From Phenylobacterium sp. RIFCSPHIGHO2_01_FULL_69_31 (lineage in GTDB: Bacteria > Pseudomonadota > Alphaproteobacteria > Caulobacterales > Caulobacteraceae), in the NCBI RefSeq assembly GCF_001824475.1, contig NZ_MHXN01000003.1:69850-133849 (forward strand): a stretch of 64,000 nt of DNA, given 5' to 3'. The notes beneath the pieces were generated by a model, which saw only the letters and a program-made list of their open reading frames with translations, was not told the origin of the DNA and ran no database searches. This document shows, piece by piece, positions 50,257 through 57,980 of the stretch. Position numbers and translations under genes: made by a program. Position 1 is the first letter of the stretch. Every line of letters begins with the position of its first letter.

Positions 50257-50972
50257 GCCGCCATCCGAAGCAGGGCGATGAGGCGCGCCCGCGTCTCCCC
50301 ATCCGCGATCCCGTCCACGCGCTCCGGCCGCCAGTGGCGTTGAAAGGCGCGGACCACCGTCGCTGTGTCGGCGTCAAAGGTTCCGGAGGGCGGCAGGTCG
50401 TAGCCCAGGCGCGTGAAACCGGCCTGGAGGGCGAACACGGCGGCCCCAGTCTCACCCTCCCCGATCGGCTGCCCCGGCGCGGGCGACGCCTCCGCCCACA
50501 GGCCATGGCCGGCTTCGGCCAGGCGCTTCCACGGGAACAGCTCGCCAGGGTCGTCCTTGCGGGCGGGCGCCACGTCGGAATGGCCGACGATGTCGCGGTC
50601 CTCGATCGTCCAGCGGGTGCGGATGTCGGCGGTCAGGGCGATCACCGCCGCCACCTGCGCCTCGGGGAACGGCCGGTAGCCGAACTCGTGGCCGGGATTG
50701 ACGATCTCGATGCCGATGGAGTCGCCATTCACGTTGCGGCGGCCACGCCAGTAGGAGACTCCGGCGTGCCAGGCCCGGCGCTCCTCCGGCACCAGCCGGA
50801 AGATGCGTCCATCCTCCTCCACCACATAGTGGGACGAGACCTTGGCTTCGGGGTCGCGCAAGCGCGCGATCGCCTCCTCGCCCGTGCGCATGCCGGTGTA
50901 GTGCAGCACCAGGATGCTGGGCGTGACCGTGCGCGGGTCGAAGTTCGGCGAAGGGGCCTCGATCACGTTCAT
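50253..50972 (-). CDS. N-acetylmuramoyl-L-alanine amidase (AmpD/AmiD type) with peptidoglycan-binding domain
   Basis: A 239-residue protein without signal peptide. The zinc ligands of Amidase_2 appear in ILVLHYTGM (His 24), and near the end of the domain in VGHSDVAPARKDDPGELFPW (His and Asp). A C-terminal peptidoglycan-binding domain (about 172-239, GAAVFALQAGFTRLGYDLPP) follows. Lack of an export signal suggests a cytoplasmic AmpD-like role in recycling anhydro-muropeptides, although the binding domain is more usual in AmiD. Overlaps by 4 nt at both ends with neighbouring genes. Confidence 0.84.
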   Translation of the reverse strand: MNVIEAPSPNFDPRTVTPSILVLHYTGMRTGEEAIARLRDPEAKVSSHYVVEEDGRIFRLVPEERRAWHAGVSYWRGRRNVNGDSIGIEIVNPGHEFGYRPFPEAQVAAVIALTADIRTRWTIEDRDIVGHSDVAPARKDDPGELFPWKRLAEAGHGLWAEASPAPGQPIGEGETGAAVFALQAGFTRLGYDLPPSGTFDADTATVVRAFQRHWRPERVDGIADGETRARLIALLRMAA

Positions 50973-51862
50973 TCGGGACGGTTCCGCATGGCGAGCAGCA
51001 TGGACATCACTTGGTTCGCCCTGAGCGCGATGATCAGCACGCCGGCAAGCGCCAGGACGCTGCCGATGGCCAGCCGAGGGCCGAACGGCTCGTCCAGCAC
51101 CGCGACGCCCAGTCCGATAGTGGCCAGGGGCGTCACCAGGATCAACGCCGAGATCAGGTTGGCCTCATAGCGCTGCAGCAGGGTGACATAGAGGGTGTGT
51201 GCGCCTACCGAGACGACCACCGCGGAGAAGACCAGGGCGGCCCAGAACGGCAGGCCAGCCGCGAGCGCCTTGTCCACCTGCCCCGGCTCCAGCCACGCCG
51301 ACAGCAGCGCCATGGGCAGGACCGAAACCAGCCCCACCCAAGCCTGGAAGGTGATCGGGCGCATGCCTTCGATCTGCTTGGTCAGGATCACGCCGATCCC
51401 CGACATCACGGTGGCCCCGGCCACCAGCAGCAGCCCGGCCGAGAGCGTGAAACCGGCGGGGTTCCACATGACGGTCAGCACCCCGGCAAAGGTCAGCGCG
51501 ATGCCCAGGCCGCGGCGCCAACGGATCCGCTCGCCCAGGAAGATCACCGAGAGGATGAGCGTGATCGGCATGCCCAGCTGCAGCACCACGGCGGCCGTGG
51601 AAGCGGTCGAATACTTCAGGCCGACGAACATCAGCCCGAAGTTGCCACCGCCCATCAGGAACGCCGTCAGCACCAGACGCCAGGTCGGCTTGGGCGCCGG
51701 GCGCAGGAACGGGACCAGCATCGCCGCCACGATGGCGAAGCGCGCGGCCGCGTAGAACAGCGGCGGCACGTCGAGGTCGCTCACCACGTACTTCGAGATG
51801 ATGTTGTTGACCGCCCAGACCACGCACATGGCCATCAGCAGGCCGAAGTCGCGGAGGGCCAT
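50969..51862 (-). CDS. EamA/DMT-family transporter
   Basis: A 297-residue inner-membrane protein with about ten helices in two EamA repeats (first repeat starting FGLLMAMCVVWAVNNIISKY; second near VAGATVMSGIGVILTKQIEG). Such exporters move amino acids, metabolites or purines. It is the first gene of a three-gene set with the amidase and acetyltransferase (ATGA overlap downstream). Substrate unknown; the DMT-amidase pair may hint at handling of cell-wall products, which is inference. Confidence 0.8.
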   Translation of the reverse strand: MALRDFGLLMAMCVVWAVNNIISKYVVSDLDVPPLFYAAARFAIVAAMLVPFLRPAPKPTWRLVLTAFLMGGGNFGLMFVGLKYSTASTAAVVLQLGMPITLILSVIFLGERIRWRRGLGIALTFAGVLTVMWNPAGFTLSAGLLLVAGATVMSGIGVILTKQIEGMRPITFQAWVGLVSVLPMALLSAWLEPGQVDKALAAGLPFWAALVFSAVVVSVGAHTLYVTLLQRYEANLISALILVTPLATIGLGVAVLDEPFGPRLAIGSVLALAGVLIIALRANQVMSMLLAMRNRPE

Positions 51863-51900
51863 GCGCCCGGGTTAGGACGCTATGGCCCCCCGGCGCAACC

Positions 51901-52797
51901 TCAAGCCTTGAAGAAGGCTTCTAGGTCGGCGTTCAACTGATCCATATGGGTGACGAAAAGCCCATGCGGCGCGCCGGGATAGACCCTCAGTTCCGCGCCC
52001 CGGATCCCCGCCGCCAGCCGCTGGCCGGTGATGGCGAGCGGCGCCGAGGCGTCCTTGTCGCCGTGGATGACCAGTGTGGGCCGGTCGATCTTGGCCAGGT
52101 CCGGCCGCAGGTCCTTGCCGATCAGCGCCTTGAACGCGGCCACCGCCACCGGGACGGGCGTCGCGACCAGCTGGTCGGTCAGCCACGCCTTCATCGCTGG
52201 CGAGGTCTCGGGCGTGAAGAAGGGCGCCTGGTTGGCCATGGCCCACCCGGGGAAGTCGGTGGCGTAGGCCTTTAGCGTCGCCTGGTGGTAGGCCATCGGC
52301 GCGCCGTAGGGGTTGTCGGCCGTCTGAACCACATACGGGCCAACGGCGGCGACCAGCGCAACCTTCTTCACCTTCGCCGCGCCGTGCCGGCCCAGGTAGC
52401 GGATCACCTCGGCCCCGCCCATGGAATGTCCGACCAGGATCACGTTCTTCAGGCCCAGCGTCTCGATCACCGAGCCCAGGTCATCGGCCAGCGTATCCAT
52501 GTCGTACCCGCGGGCCGGAACGTCCGAGCGGCCGTGCCCACGGCGATCGAAGGCGATGCAGCGAAAGCCGCGCTCGGCCAGGTGCGCCACCTGATAGGCC
52601 CACATCTCGCTGGAAAGCGCCCAGCTGGAGACGAACACCACCGGCTGGCCCTCGCCCCAGTCGCGGAAGTAGAGACGGGTTCCATCCCGCGCCTGCACGA
52701 CGACCGGCCGGCGTTCCTGCGCTCCGGCAGGGCGCGCGCCGAGGGCGACCACCGATCCGGCGGCCAGGCTCGAGGTGATGATATCGCGGCGGTTCAT
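51901..52797 (-). CDS. Tat-exported alpha/beta hydrolase (chloroperoxidase/arylesterase type)
   Basis: A 298-residue protein. The N terminus MNRRDIITSSLAAGSVVALG has a twin-arginine motif and hydrophobic stretch, then AGAQ, so Tat export is likely. The hydrolase triad is visible: nucleophile in VGHSMGGAEVIRYLG (Ser near 128), an aspartate in IHGDKDASAPL, and a histidine in YPGAPHGLFVTH. Related proteins are non-heme haloperoxidases and arylesterases. The ATG at 52797 is preferred as GGGAG is 6 nt ahead; another ATG is two codons upstream. Confidence 0.83.
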   Translation of the reverse strand: MNRRDIITSSLAAGSVVALGARPAGAQERRPVVVQARDGTRLYFRDWGEGQPVVFVSSWALSSEMWAYQVAHLAERGFRCIAFDRRGHGRSDVPARGYDMDTLADDLGSVIETLGLKNVILVGHSMGGAEVIRYLGRHGAAKVKKVALVAAVGPYVVQTADNPYGAPMAYHQATLKAYATDFPGWAMANQAPFFTPETSPAMKAWLTDQLVATPVPVAVAAFKALIGKDLRPDLAKIDRPTLVIHGDKDASAPLAITGQRLAAGIRGAELRVYPGAPHGLFVTHMDQLNADLEAFFKA

Positions 52798-52901
52798 CGG
52801 CATCTCCCTTGCTGGCGGGAGATGAGACCGGACCCGGAGGCGGGTCGATTACGCGGCAGGTAATGCTGCAGCCTTCTCTCTGTGCAGAGAGAGCGGGGAC
52901 C

Positions 52902-53495
52902 TCAGGTTTTGCGGCGCGTGAAACGCAAGGCGGTCAAGGTCGGGGAAAAGCCCACGACCTTGCTGTCGACCAGGCCCGCGGCCCTGGCGGCGGCCATGAC
53001 GTCGACGTACTTGACGGTGGCGGCCTTGCCCTTGCGCGAGACAATCCACAGCGCGCCACCCTCGGCCAGGGCCGGCGCCAAGCCCTCAACCCGGGCCAGA
53101 TCCTCGGCGCTGTCGGCCGCATAGAACAGCAGATCCAGCCCGGCGAGCTCTGCGACGGGCCGGGCTCCCCGCTCGGCAAGCTCCGTGGTGAAGGTCTCGT
53201 CGGCGACGCCGATCACGGCGGTGCGCATCCCCGCCTTCACGCCGATCTTGTGCAGGCGGCTCTTGGGATTGGCGATGGCGTCGGCCCAGCGGGCCGCTGG
53301 GGCGGCGCCCAGCGCGAACCGCGCGCCATCGGCCAGGACCAGGTCCTCGCCTTCGACCCTGACGCCCCTCAGCGCCTCGGCGGGCCACACGCGGCGCGTG
53401 GCGCCGCGGAACACCAGGGTGGGCGCCTCGTACTGCAGCCGGCCGCGATCCGCGCCATCCGCGAAGGTGGCGCCGACCTCGGCCTCCTTGCCCAG
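52902..53495 (-). CDS. DUF3052-like protein with apparent CTG start
   Basis: A 197-residue frame that begins directly after the TAG of the acyl-CoA dehydrogenase, in the same frame, with LGKEAEVGATFADGADRGRL. The C-terminal half resembles DUF3052: IGVKAGMRTAVIGVADETF, SAEDLARVEGLAPALAEGGA, LWIVSRKGK and AAGLVDSKVVGFSPTLTALR. From memory, related proteins start MGKEAE, which fits the CTG at 53493-53495 acting as start, or TAG being read through. No ATG, GTG or TTG occurs before GTG 53414, which would remove about 27 conserved-looking residues. Function unknown. Confidence 0.6.
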   Translation of the reverse strand: MGKEAEVGATFADGADRGRLQYEAPTLVFRGATRRVWPAEALRGVRVEGEDLVLADGARFALGAAPAARWADAIANPKSRLHKIGVKAGMRTAVIGVADETFTTELAERGARPVAELAGLDLLFYAADSAEDLARVEGLAPALAEGGALWIVSRKGKAATVKYVDVMAAARAAGLVDSKVVGFSPTLTALRFTRRKT

Positions 53496-54638
53496 CTAGG
53501 CGGCCTTGCCCAGCGACAGGAACTCGTAGCGGGCCAGGTGGTGGTCCACCGAGCCGAAGGCGCTCTCGATCATGGTGGCGCGCTTGAAGTAGTGACCGAT
53601 GGCCATCTCGTCGGTCATGCCCATGCCGCCGTGCAGCTGGATCGCGTTCTGGCCCACGAACTTGCAGGCCTTGCCGATCTGCACCTTGGCGGCCGAGACG
53701 GCCTTGGCGCGCTCGGCGTCGTCCACGACCTTGATGTTGGCCATGTAGGTCATCGACACGGCCTGCTCGACGTTGATGAACATGTCCACCATCCGGTGCT
53801 GCAGCACCTGGAAGCTGGAGATGGGCTGGCCGAACTGCTTGCGCTGCTTGGTGTACTCCAGCGTGCCTTCGTGCAGCTTGCGCAGCACGCCACACGCCTC
53901 GGCGCAGGTGGCGGCGATCGCTTCGTCCACCACCTTCTCCACCAGCGGCAGACCCTGGTCGGCCGGCCCGATCAGGGCGTCGGCGCCCAGCGAGACATTC
54001 TCGAAGTACACTTCCGAGGCGCGGAAGCCGTCGACGGTGGGGTAGTCGCGGGTGGTGACGCCCTTGGCGCCCTTCTCCACGAGGAAGACCGAGATGCCCT
54101 GGGCGTCGCGCTCGCCACCGGCGGTGCGGGCGGTGACGATGAAGTGGGTGGCGAACGGCGCGCCGATCACCACGGCCTTGTGGCCGTTCAGGGTCCAGCC
54201 CGCGCCGTCCTTCTTGGCCGTGGTGGCGACGGAGGCCAGGTTGTAGCGGCTCTGCGGCTCGGCCTGGGCGAAGGCGAAGATCGTCTTGCCCTCGATGATC
54301 CCGCCGATCAGGTCGGCCGCGCCGGCATGGCCCGAGTGCTTCAGGAAGCCGCCGCCGATCACCACTGTGCCGAGGTAGGGCTCGACGACCAGCGCCTTAC
54401 CGAACTCCTCCATCACGACCATGTTCTCGATGGCGCCGCCGCCCAGGCCGCCCAGCTCCTCCGAGAACGGCGCGCCGAGAATCCCCAGTTCCTCGGCGAA
54501 GGCCTTCCACACCTCCGGCCGCCAGCCCGGCTCCTTGGAGACCACGGCCCGGCGCTTGTCGAAGTCGTAGTGGTCCGCCAGGTAGGCCGCCACGGTGTCC
54601 CGCAGCATCGACTGTTCTTCGGTGAAGGAGAAATCCAT
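53496..54638 (-). CDS. Acyl-CoA dehydrogenase, small-subunit type (pimeloyl-CoA dehydrogenase-like)
   Basis: A 380-residue flavoprotein beginning MDFSFTEEQSMLRDTV, with the three-domain ACAD layout: helical N-terminal part (1-120), a middle beta domain (RYNLASVATTAKKDGAGWTL near 135) and a C-terminal helical part with GMGMTDEMAIGHYFKRATM near 345. It pairs with a second ACAD gene upstream, as PimC/PimD-like or other heteromeric acyl-CoA dehydrogenases do. Such pairs oxidise unusual acyl-CoAs (dicarboxylic, steroid side chain). Substrate is unknown. A palindromic element lies between the two genes. Confidence 0.85.
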   Translation of the reverse strand: MDFSFTEEQSMLRDTVAAYLADHYDFDKRRAVVSKEPGWRPEVWKAFAEELGILGAPFSEELGGLGGGAIENMVVMEEFGKALVVEPYLGTVVIGGGFLKHSGHAGAADLIGGIIEGKTIFAFAQAEPQSRYNLASVATTAKKDGAGWTLNGHKAVVIGAPFATHFIVTARTAGGERDAQGISVFLVEKGAKGVTTRDYPTVDGFRASEVYFENVSLGADALIGPADQGLPLVEKVVDEAIAATCAEACGVLRKLHEGTLEYTKQRKQFGQPISSFQVLQHRMVDMFINVEQAVSMTYMANIKVVDDAERAKAVSAAKVQIGKACKFVGQNAIQLHGGMGMTDEMAIGHYFKRATMIESAFGSVDHHLARYEFLSLGKAA

Positions 54639-54660
54639 CCTGGCGGCTCCGCTAATGGTT

Positions 54661-54683
54661 CCCCTCCCCTTACCCGGGGAGAG
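54661..54683. repeat. Imperfect palindrome between the two acyl-CoA dehydrogenase genes
   Basis: CTCCCC / GGGGAG arms with flanking CC and GG and one mismatch, around TTACC. It could be a weak terminator or a dispersed palindromic repeat. No T run. Confidence 0.35.
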
Positions 54684-54760
54684 GTTGGATCAAACAGTTG
54701 TTCGTCAGCTGACCGAATAGCCCGGCCACGGCCGGCTGTCAGCCACGCTATGCGGGAAAG

Positions 54761-55966
54761 TCAGAGCCCCAGCACCATCTTGGCGATGATGTTGCGCTGG
54801 ATCTCGTTCGAGCCGCCGTAGATCGAGGTCTTGCGGCCGTTGAACATCTCGCCGGCCAGGCCGCGGGCGTAGTCCGGGCCCACGGTGGCGTTCGAGCCCG
54901 ACAGGTCGCGCAGGAACGGCGCGCCGTAGTGGCCCACCGCCTCCAGCGCCAGCTCCTGCAGGCGCTGCTGGATCTCGGTGCCCTTGATCTTGAGGATCGA
55001 GCTTTCCGGGCCGGGACCCTTGCCGCTGCTCTCGCCGGCCAGCGTCCGCAGCTCGGTGAACTCCAGCGCCGTCAGGTCGATCTCCAGCTCCGCCACCTTG
55101 CGGCGGAAGAAGGCGTCCGAGAGCAGCGCCGAGCCGGTGTCCGAGCGCTCGGTATTGGCGATGGTCCGCAGCTTTTCCAGGTTGCGCTTGGAGCGCGCCA
55201 CGCCGGCGATGCCCGAGCGCTCGTGCGCCAGCAGCGCCTTGGCGCAGGTCCAGCCCTGGTTCTCGTGGAAGATCCGGTTCTCGACCGGCACCTTCACATT
55301 GTCGAGGAAGACGTCGTTGACCTCGTGGCCGCCTTCCAGCGTGATGATCGGGCGCACGGTGATGCCGGGCGTCTTCATGTCGATCAGCAGGAACGAGATG
55401 CCCGACTGCGGCTTGGCGTCTGGGTCGGTGCGCACCAGGAAAAAGCCCCAGTCGGCGTACTGGCCCAGCGTCGTCCACGTCTTCTGGCCGTTGACGATGT
55501 AGTATTCCTTGCCGTCGTCGGCCGTAATCCGCTCGGCCTTCGTCTTGAGGCTGGCGAGGTCCGAACCGGCGCCCGGCTCGGAATACCCCTGACACCACCA
55601 GACGTTGCCGTTGTAGATGTCGGGCAGGAACTTCTTCTTCTGCTCGTCGGTGCCGAACGTGTAGATCACCGGCGCCAGCATCGACATGCCGAACGGCAGG
55701 ATCGGCAGGCAGTCGGCGCGCGCGGTCTCTTCCGACCAGATGTACTTCTGCGTGGGCGTCCAGCCCGTGCCGCCCAGCTCCTTCGGCCAGCCCGGCGCGA
55801 CCCAACCCTTCTTGGCCAGCACCTTGTGCCAGAGCAGGTACTCGTCCTTGGTCAGCGGCCGGTGCTCGTCCTGCGCCTTGCGCAGTTCGGCCGGATAATT
55901 CTCTTTGATGAAGGCCCGGACCTCGTCGCGGAAGGCGTTCTCTTCGGGGGTGAAGTCGAGGTTCAT
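54761..55966 (-). CDS. Acyl-CoA dehydrogenase, large-subunit type (pimeloyl-CoA dehydrogenase-like)
   Basis: A 401-residue flavoprotein starting MNLDFTPEENAFRDEV; AGGAGG lies 9 nt before the ATG. ACAD motifs include WWCQGYSEPGAGSDLASLK near 130, IVNGQKTWTTLGQYADWGFF near 160 and a C-terminal IYGGSNEIQRNIIAKMVLGL, where the family helix ends. It is the first gene of a pair with the small subunit 122 nt downstream. The two are expected to form a heterotetramer that oxidises acyl-CoA and feeds electrons to ETF. Confidence 0.86.
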   Translation of the reverse strand: MNLDFTPEENAFRDEVRAFIKENYPAELRKAQDEHRPLTKDEYLLWHKVLAKKGWVAPGWPKELGGTGWTPTQKYIWSEETARADCLPILPFGMSMLAPVIYTFGTDEQKKKFLPDIYNGNVWWCQGYSEPGAGSDLASLKTKAERITADDGKEYYIVNGQKTWTTLGQYADWGFFLVRTDPDAKPQSGISFLLIDMKTPGITVRPIITLEGGHEVNDVFLDNVKVPVENRIFHENQGWTCAKALLAHERSGIAGVARSKRNLEKLRTIANTERSDTGSALLSDAFFRRKVAELEIDLTALEFTELRTLAGESSGKGPGPESSILKIKGTEIQQRLQELALEAVGHYGAPFLRDLSGSNATVGPDYARGLAGEMFNGRKTSIYGGSNEIQRNIIAKMVLGL

Positions 55967-56069
55967 CGGGACCATCCTCCTGGCGCGGCTTACGCCGTAT
56001 CGGTTTGGCCCGACCCTATACGCGCGGCCTCGTCAGGAGAAAAGATGACGCTAACGTCAACGTAAGCGT

Positions 56070-56711
56070 TCACTTCAGGTTTGCATTAGCGATTGCGAGG
56101 CAGGCCTTGAGCGTCGGGCCGGACGAGGTGCCCGATGTCGCCCCCGATGCGTTTACACGCCCCTCCTGAAGTCCAGCTTCAAAAGCCATAGGCGTGCCTT
56201 TTCCGCGGGCGACCAACATGCCGGCTTGAGCGGCAAAGAATCCAAACGCCCGCCCCGCAAGCGCGTCAGCAGGGTCATTTTCGGCCGCGACGGCGGTCAC
56301 CCCGTAGCAAGCATACATGGCTGACAGTTGATCCCATCGGCCTGGCAATGAGAAGCGCAGGGGAAGCCGCAAGCCGTTACCTGCTACAGGGGCGCCGCGA
56401 CGCGTCGTCAATGCCAACTCGTATCGCGCCGACATCTTAAGAGCGGCGTCACCAAAGCCAACACCCGTCGGAAACTCCTCGACAACTCTGCAACCGCTCA
56501 GCGTACCGGTCTCCGTGACGGTGCAATCGATCACGGCGCGGCCCTGCAGTTCCCGCTCTGCTGCCGCCAGCGGATAGTACTGATTGATGTCCTGACCGTT
56601 CGGCCGTCGAACCCATTCCACGTCAGCGGGCGAAAGCTGAGCCTTGCGCGCGACGTCAGACGAGGTGGTCTCTGCGCCCAGCGCCAGGCTGGCCAGCAGT
56701 AGCAAGAGCAT
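56070..56711 (-). CDS. Secreted TonB C-terminal-domain-like protein A
   Basis: A 213-residue protein with a signal peptide (MLLLLLASLALGAETTS). The mature part has the pattern of a TonB C-terminal or energy-transducer domain: GQDINQYYPLAAAERELQGR, then a CTVTETGTLSGCRV strand pair and a FGDAALKMSARYEL helix. Unlike TonB it has no N-terminal membrane anchor or proline-rich span. The last 80 residues are unlike the domain and contain ACYGV. It lies 61 nt after a shorter paralogue. Confidence 0.6.
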   Translation of the reverse strand: MLLLLLASLALGAETTSSDVARKAQLSPADVEWVRRPNGQDINQYYPLAAAERELQGRAVIDCTVTETGTLSGCRVVEEFPTGVGFGDAALKMSARYELALTTRRGAPVAGNGLRLPLRFSLPGRWDQLSAMYACYGVTAVAAENDPADALAGRAFGFFAAQAGMLVARGKGTPMAFEAGLQEGRVNASGATSGTSSGPTLKACLAIANANLK

Positions 56712-56771
56712 CCAGCCCCCCGATCCTAAAGCGAAGCTTAGGATTGATACCGGTCGATCCGCTACCGGAGG

Positions 56772-57146
56772 TCAGTCCCCCTGGATGATCGAGAACATGA
56801 TCGGGATGCGGATCGTGCGGCCGGCGACGGCAGAGCCGTCCGGGGCGGTGGCCGACATCCTGAACAGGGGCGCCAGTTCCAGCGCGGCGATCCCGAACTC
56901 CAGGCCGACGGGATCCTCGATCTCGACGTTGCAGCCCTCGAGCGAGCCCTGGGTGGCGACCTTGCACTCCAGCAGCACCGCACCGCTCTTGCCGGCCTGA
57001 ACCGCGGTGGGGGGATAGACGTTGGCGATGTCCTGGCCGGTGGGCGTGGCCACCCAGTTCACCGAGGTCAGGTCAGGGGCCGGAGCCGCCGTGATCGCGG
57101 AAGCGGAGGAAATGGCCGCGGCGGCCAGTGCGATCATTTGGAGCAT
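56772..57146 (-). CDS. Secreted TonB C-terminal-domain-like protein B
   Basis: A 124-residue protein with a signal peptide (MLQMIALAAAAISSASAITA). It contains GQDIANVYPPTAVQAGKSGA, LLECKVATQGSLEGCNVEIE and FGIAALELAPLFRMSATAPD, the same scheme as the gene downstream on the same strand. The two are tandem paralogues. The N-terminal anchor of TonB is missing; the protein would be free in the periplasm. Function unknown. Confidence 0.62.
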   Translation of the reverse strand: MLQMIALAAAAISSASAITAAPAPDLTSVNWVATPTGQDIANVYPPTAVQAGKSGAVLLECKVATQGSLEGCNVEIEDPVGLEFGIAALELAPLFRMSATAPDGSAVAGRTIRIPIMFSIIQGD

Positions 57147-57248
57147 TTCGGTCCCTACGCTTTGGTTACCTAAGCGTTAAAGCAAGACCCGCGCCAACAG
57201 CCAAGCCGCCTTGCGTTCGCCCCACGGAGCCGCCAGACCCTTTTCCGC

Positions 57249-57980
57249 ATGCCCCGTATCGTCACCTACAACGTGCACCGCTGCGTCGGGAACGACCGAC
57301 GCCTCGACGTCGCCCGCGTCGCCGCCGTGCTGGCCGCCCTCAATCCCGACATCGTCGCCCTGCAGGAGCTGGACGTCGGTCGCCGGCGCACGGGGCACGT
57401 GGACCAGGCGCACGAGATCGCCGAGCGGCTGGAGATGGCGTGCCACTTCCACCCCGCCTTCCGGGTGGAGGAAGAGCTGTACGGCGACGCGATCCTGACC
57501 TCGCTGCCCGAGCGGCTGGTGAAGGTGGGGCCCCTCCCCGGATACCCGCGGATGCGCGCGCTCGAACCGCGTGGCGCGCTCTGGGTCGAGGTCGAAATCG
57601 AGGGCCGACCCCTCCAGATCATCAACACCCACCTGGGCCTCGTGCCGCGCGAGCAGCAGATCCAGGCGGCCCACCTCGCGGGACCGGCCTGGCTGGAGCA
57701 TCCCAAGTGCCACTCGCCCTGCATCCTGCTGGGGGACTTCAACGCCACGACCAGCTCGATCGTCTACCGCACCCTCACCCAGCGGCTGCAGCCGGCCCGG
57801 CGGCTGGCGGCGCGCAAGCAGCCGACCTCGACCTTCCCCTCGCCGTTGCCGGTGCTGCGCATCGACCACCTGTTCGTGAGCCCCGGCATCGAGGTGCACG
57901 AGGTGAGCGCCCCCTTCGACCCCCTGACCCGGGTGGCCTCCGACCACCTGCCGCTGGTGATGGACTTCGACCTGACCTAG
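57249..57980 (+). CDS. Endonuclease/exonuclease/phosphatase-family protein
   Basis: A 243-residue protein of the EEP superfamily. Catalytic residues are visible: TYNVHRCVG (Asn 7), VALQELDVG (Glu 40), NTHLGLVPREQQ near 125, LLGDFNATTSS near 160 and ASDHLPLVMDFDL near the end. Family members cleave DNA, RNA or phosphoinositides. It is convergent with a phospholipase D-family gene, their stops sharing a CTAG. This EEP/PLD pairing recurs in Alphaproteobacteria, suggesting phospholipid-linked work, which is inference. Confidence 0.8.
   Translation: MPRIVTYNVHRCVGNDRRLDVARVAAVLAALNPDIVALQELDVGRRRTGHVDQAHEIAERLEMACHFHPAFRVEEELYGDAILTSLPERLVKVGPLPGYPRMRALEPRGALWVEVEIEGRPLQIINTHLGLVPREQQIQAAHLAGPAWLEHPKCHSPCILLGDFNATTSSIVYRTLTQRLQPARRLAARKQPTSTFPSPLPVLRIDHLFVSPGIEVHEVSAPFDPLTRVASDHLPLVMDFDLT

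Noticed and set aside
52809..54821. Plus-strand open frame over the acyl-CoA dehydrogenase
   Set aside because: Antisense to a well-supported ACAD; no domain pattern.
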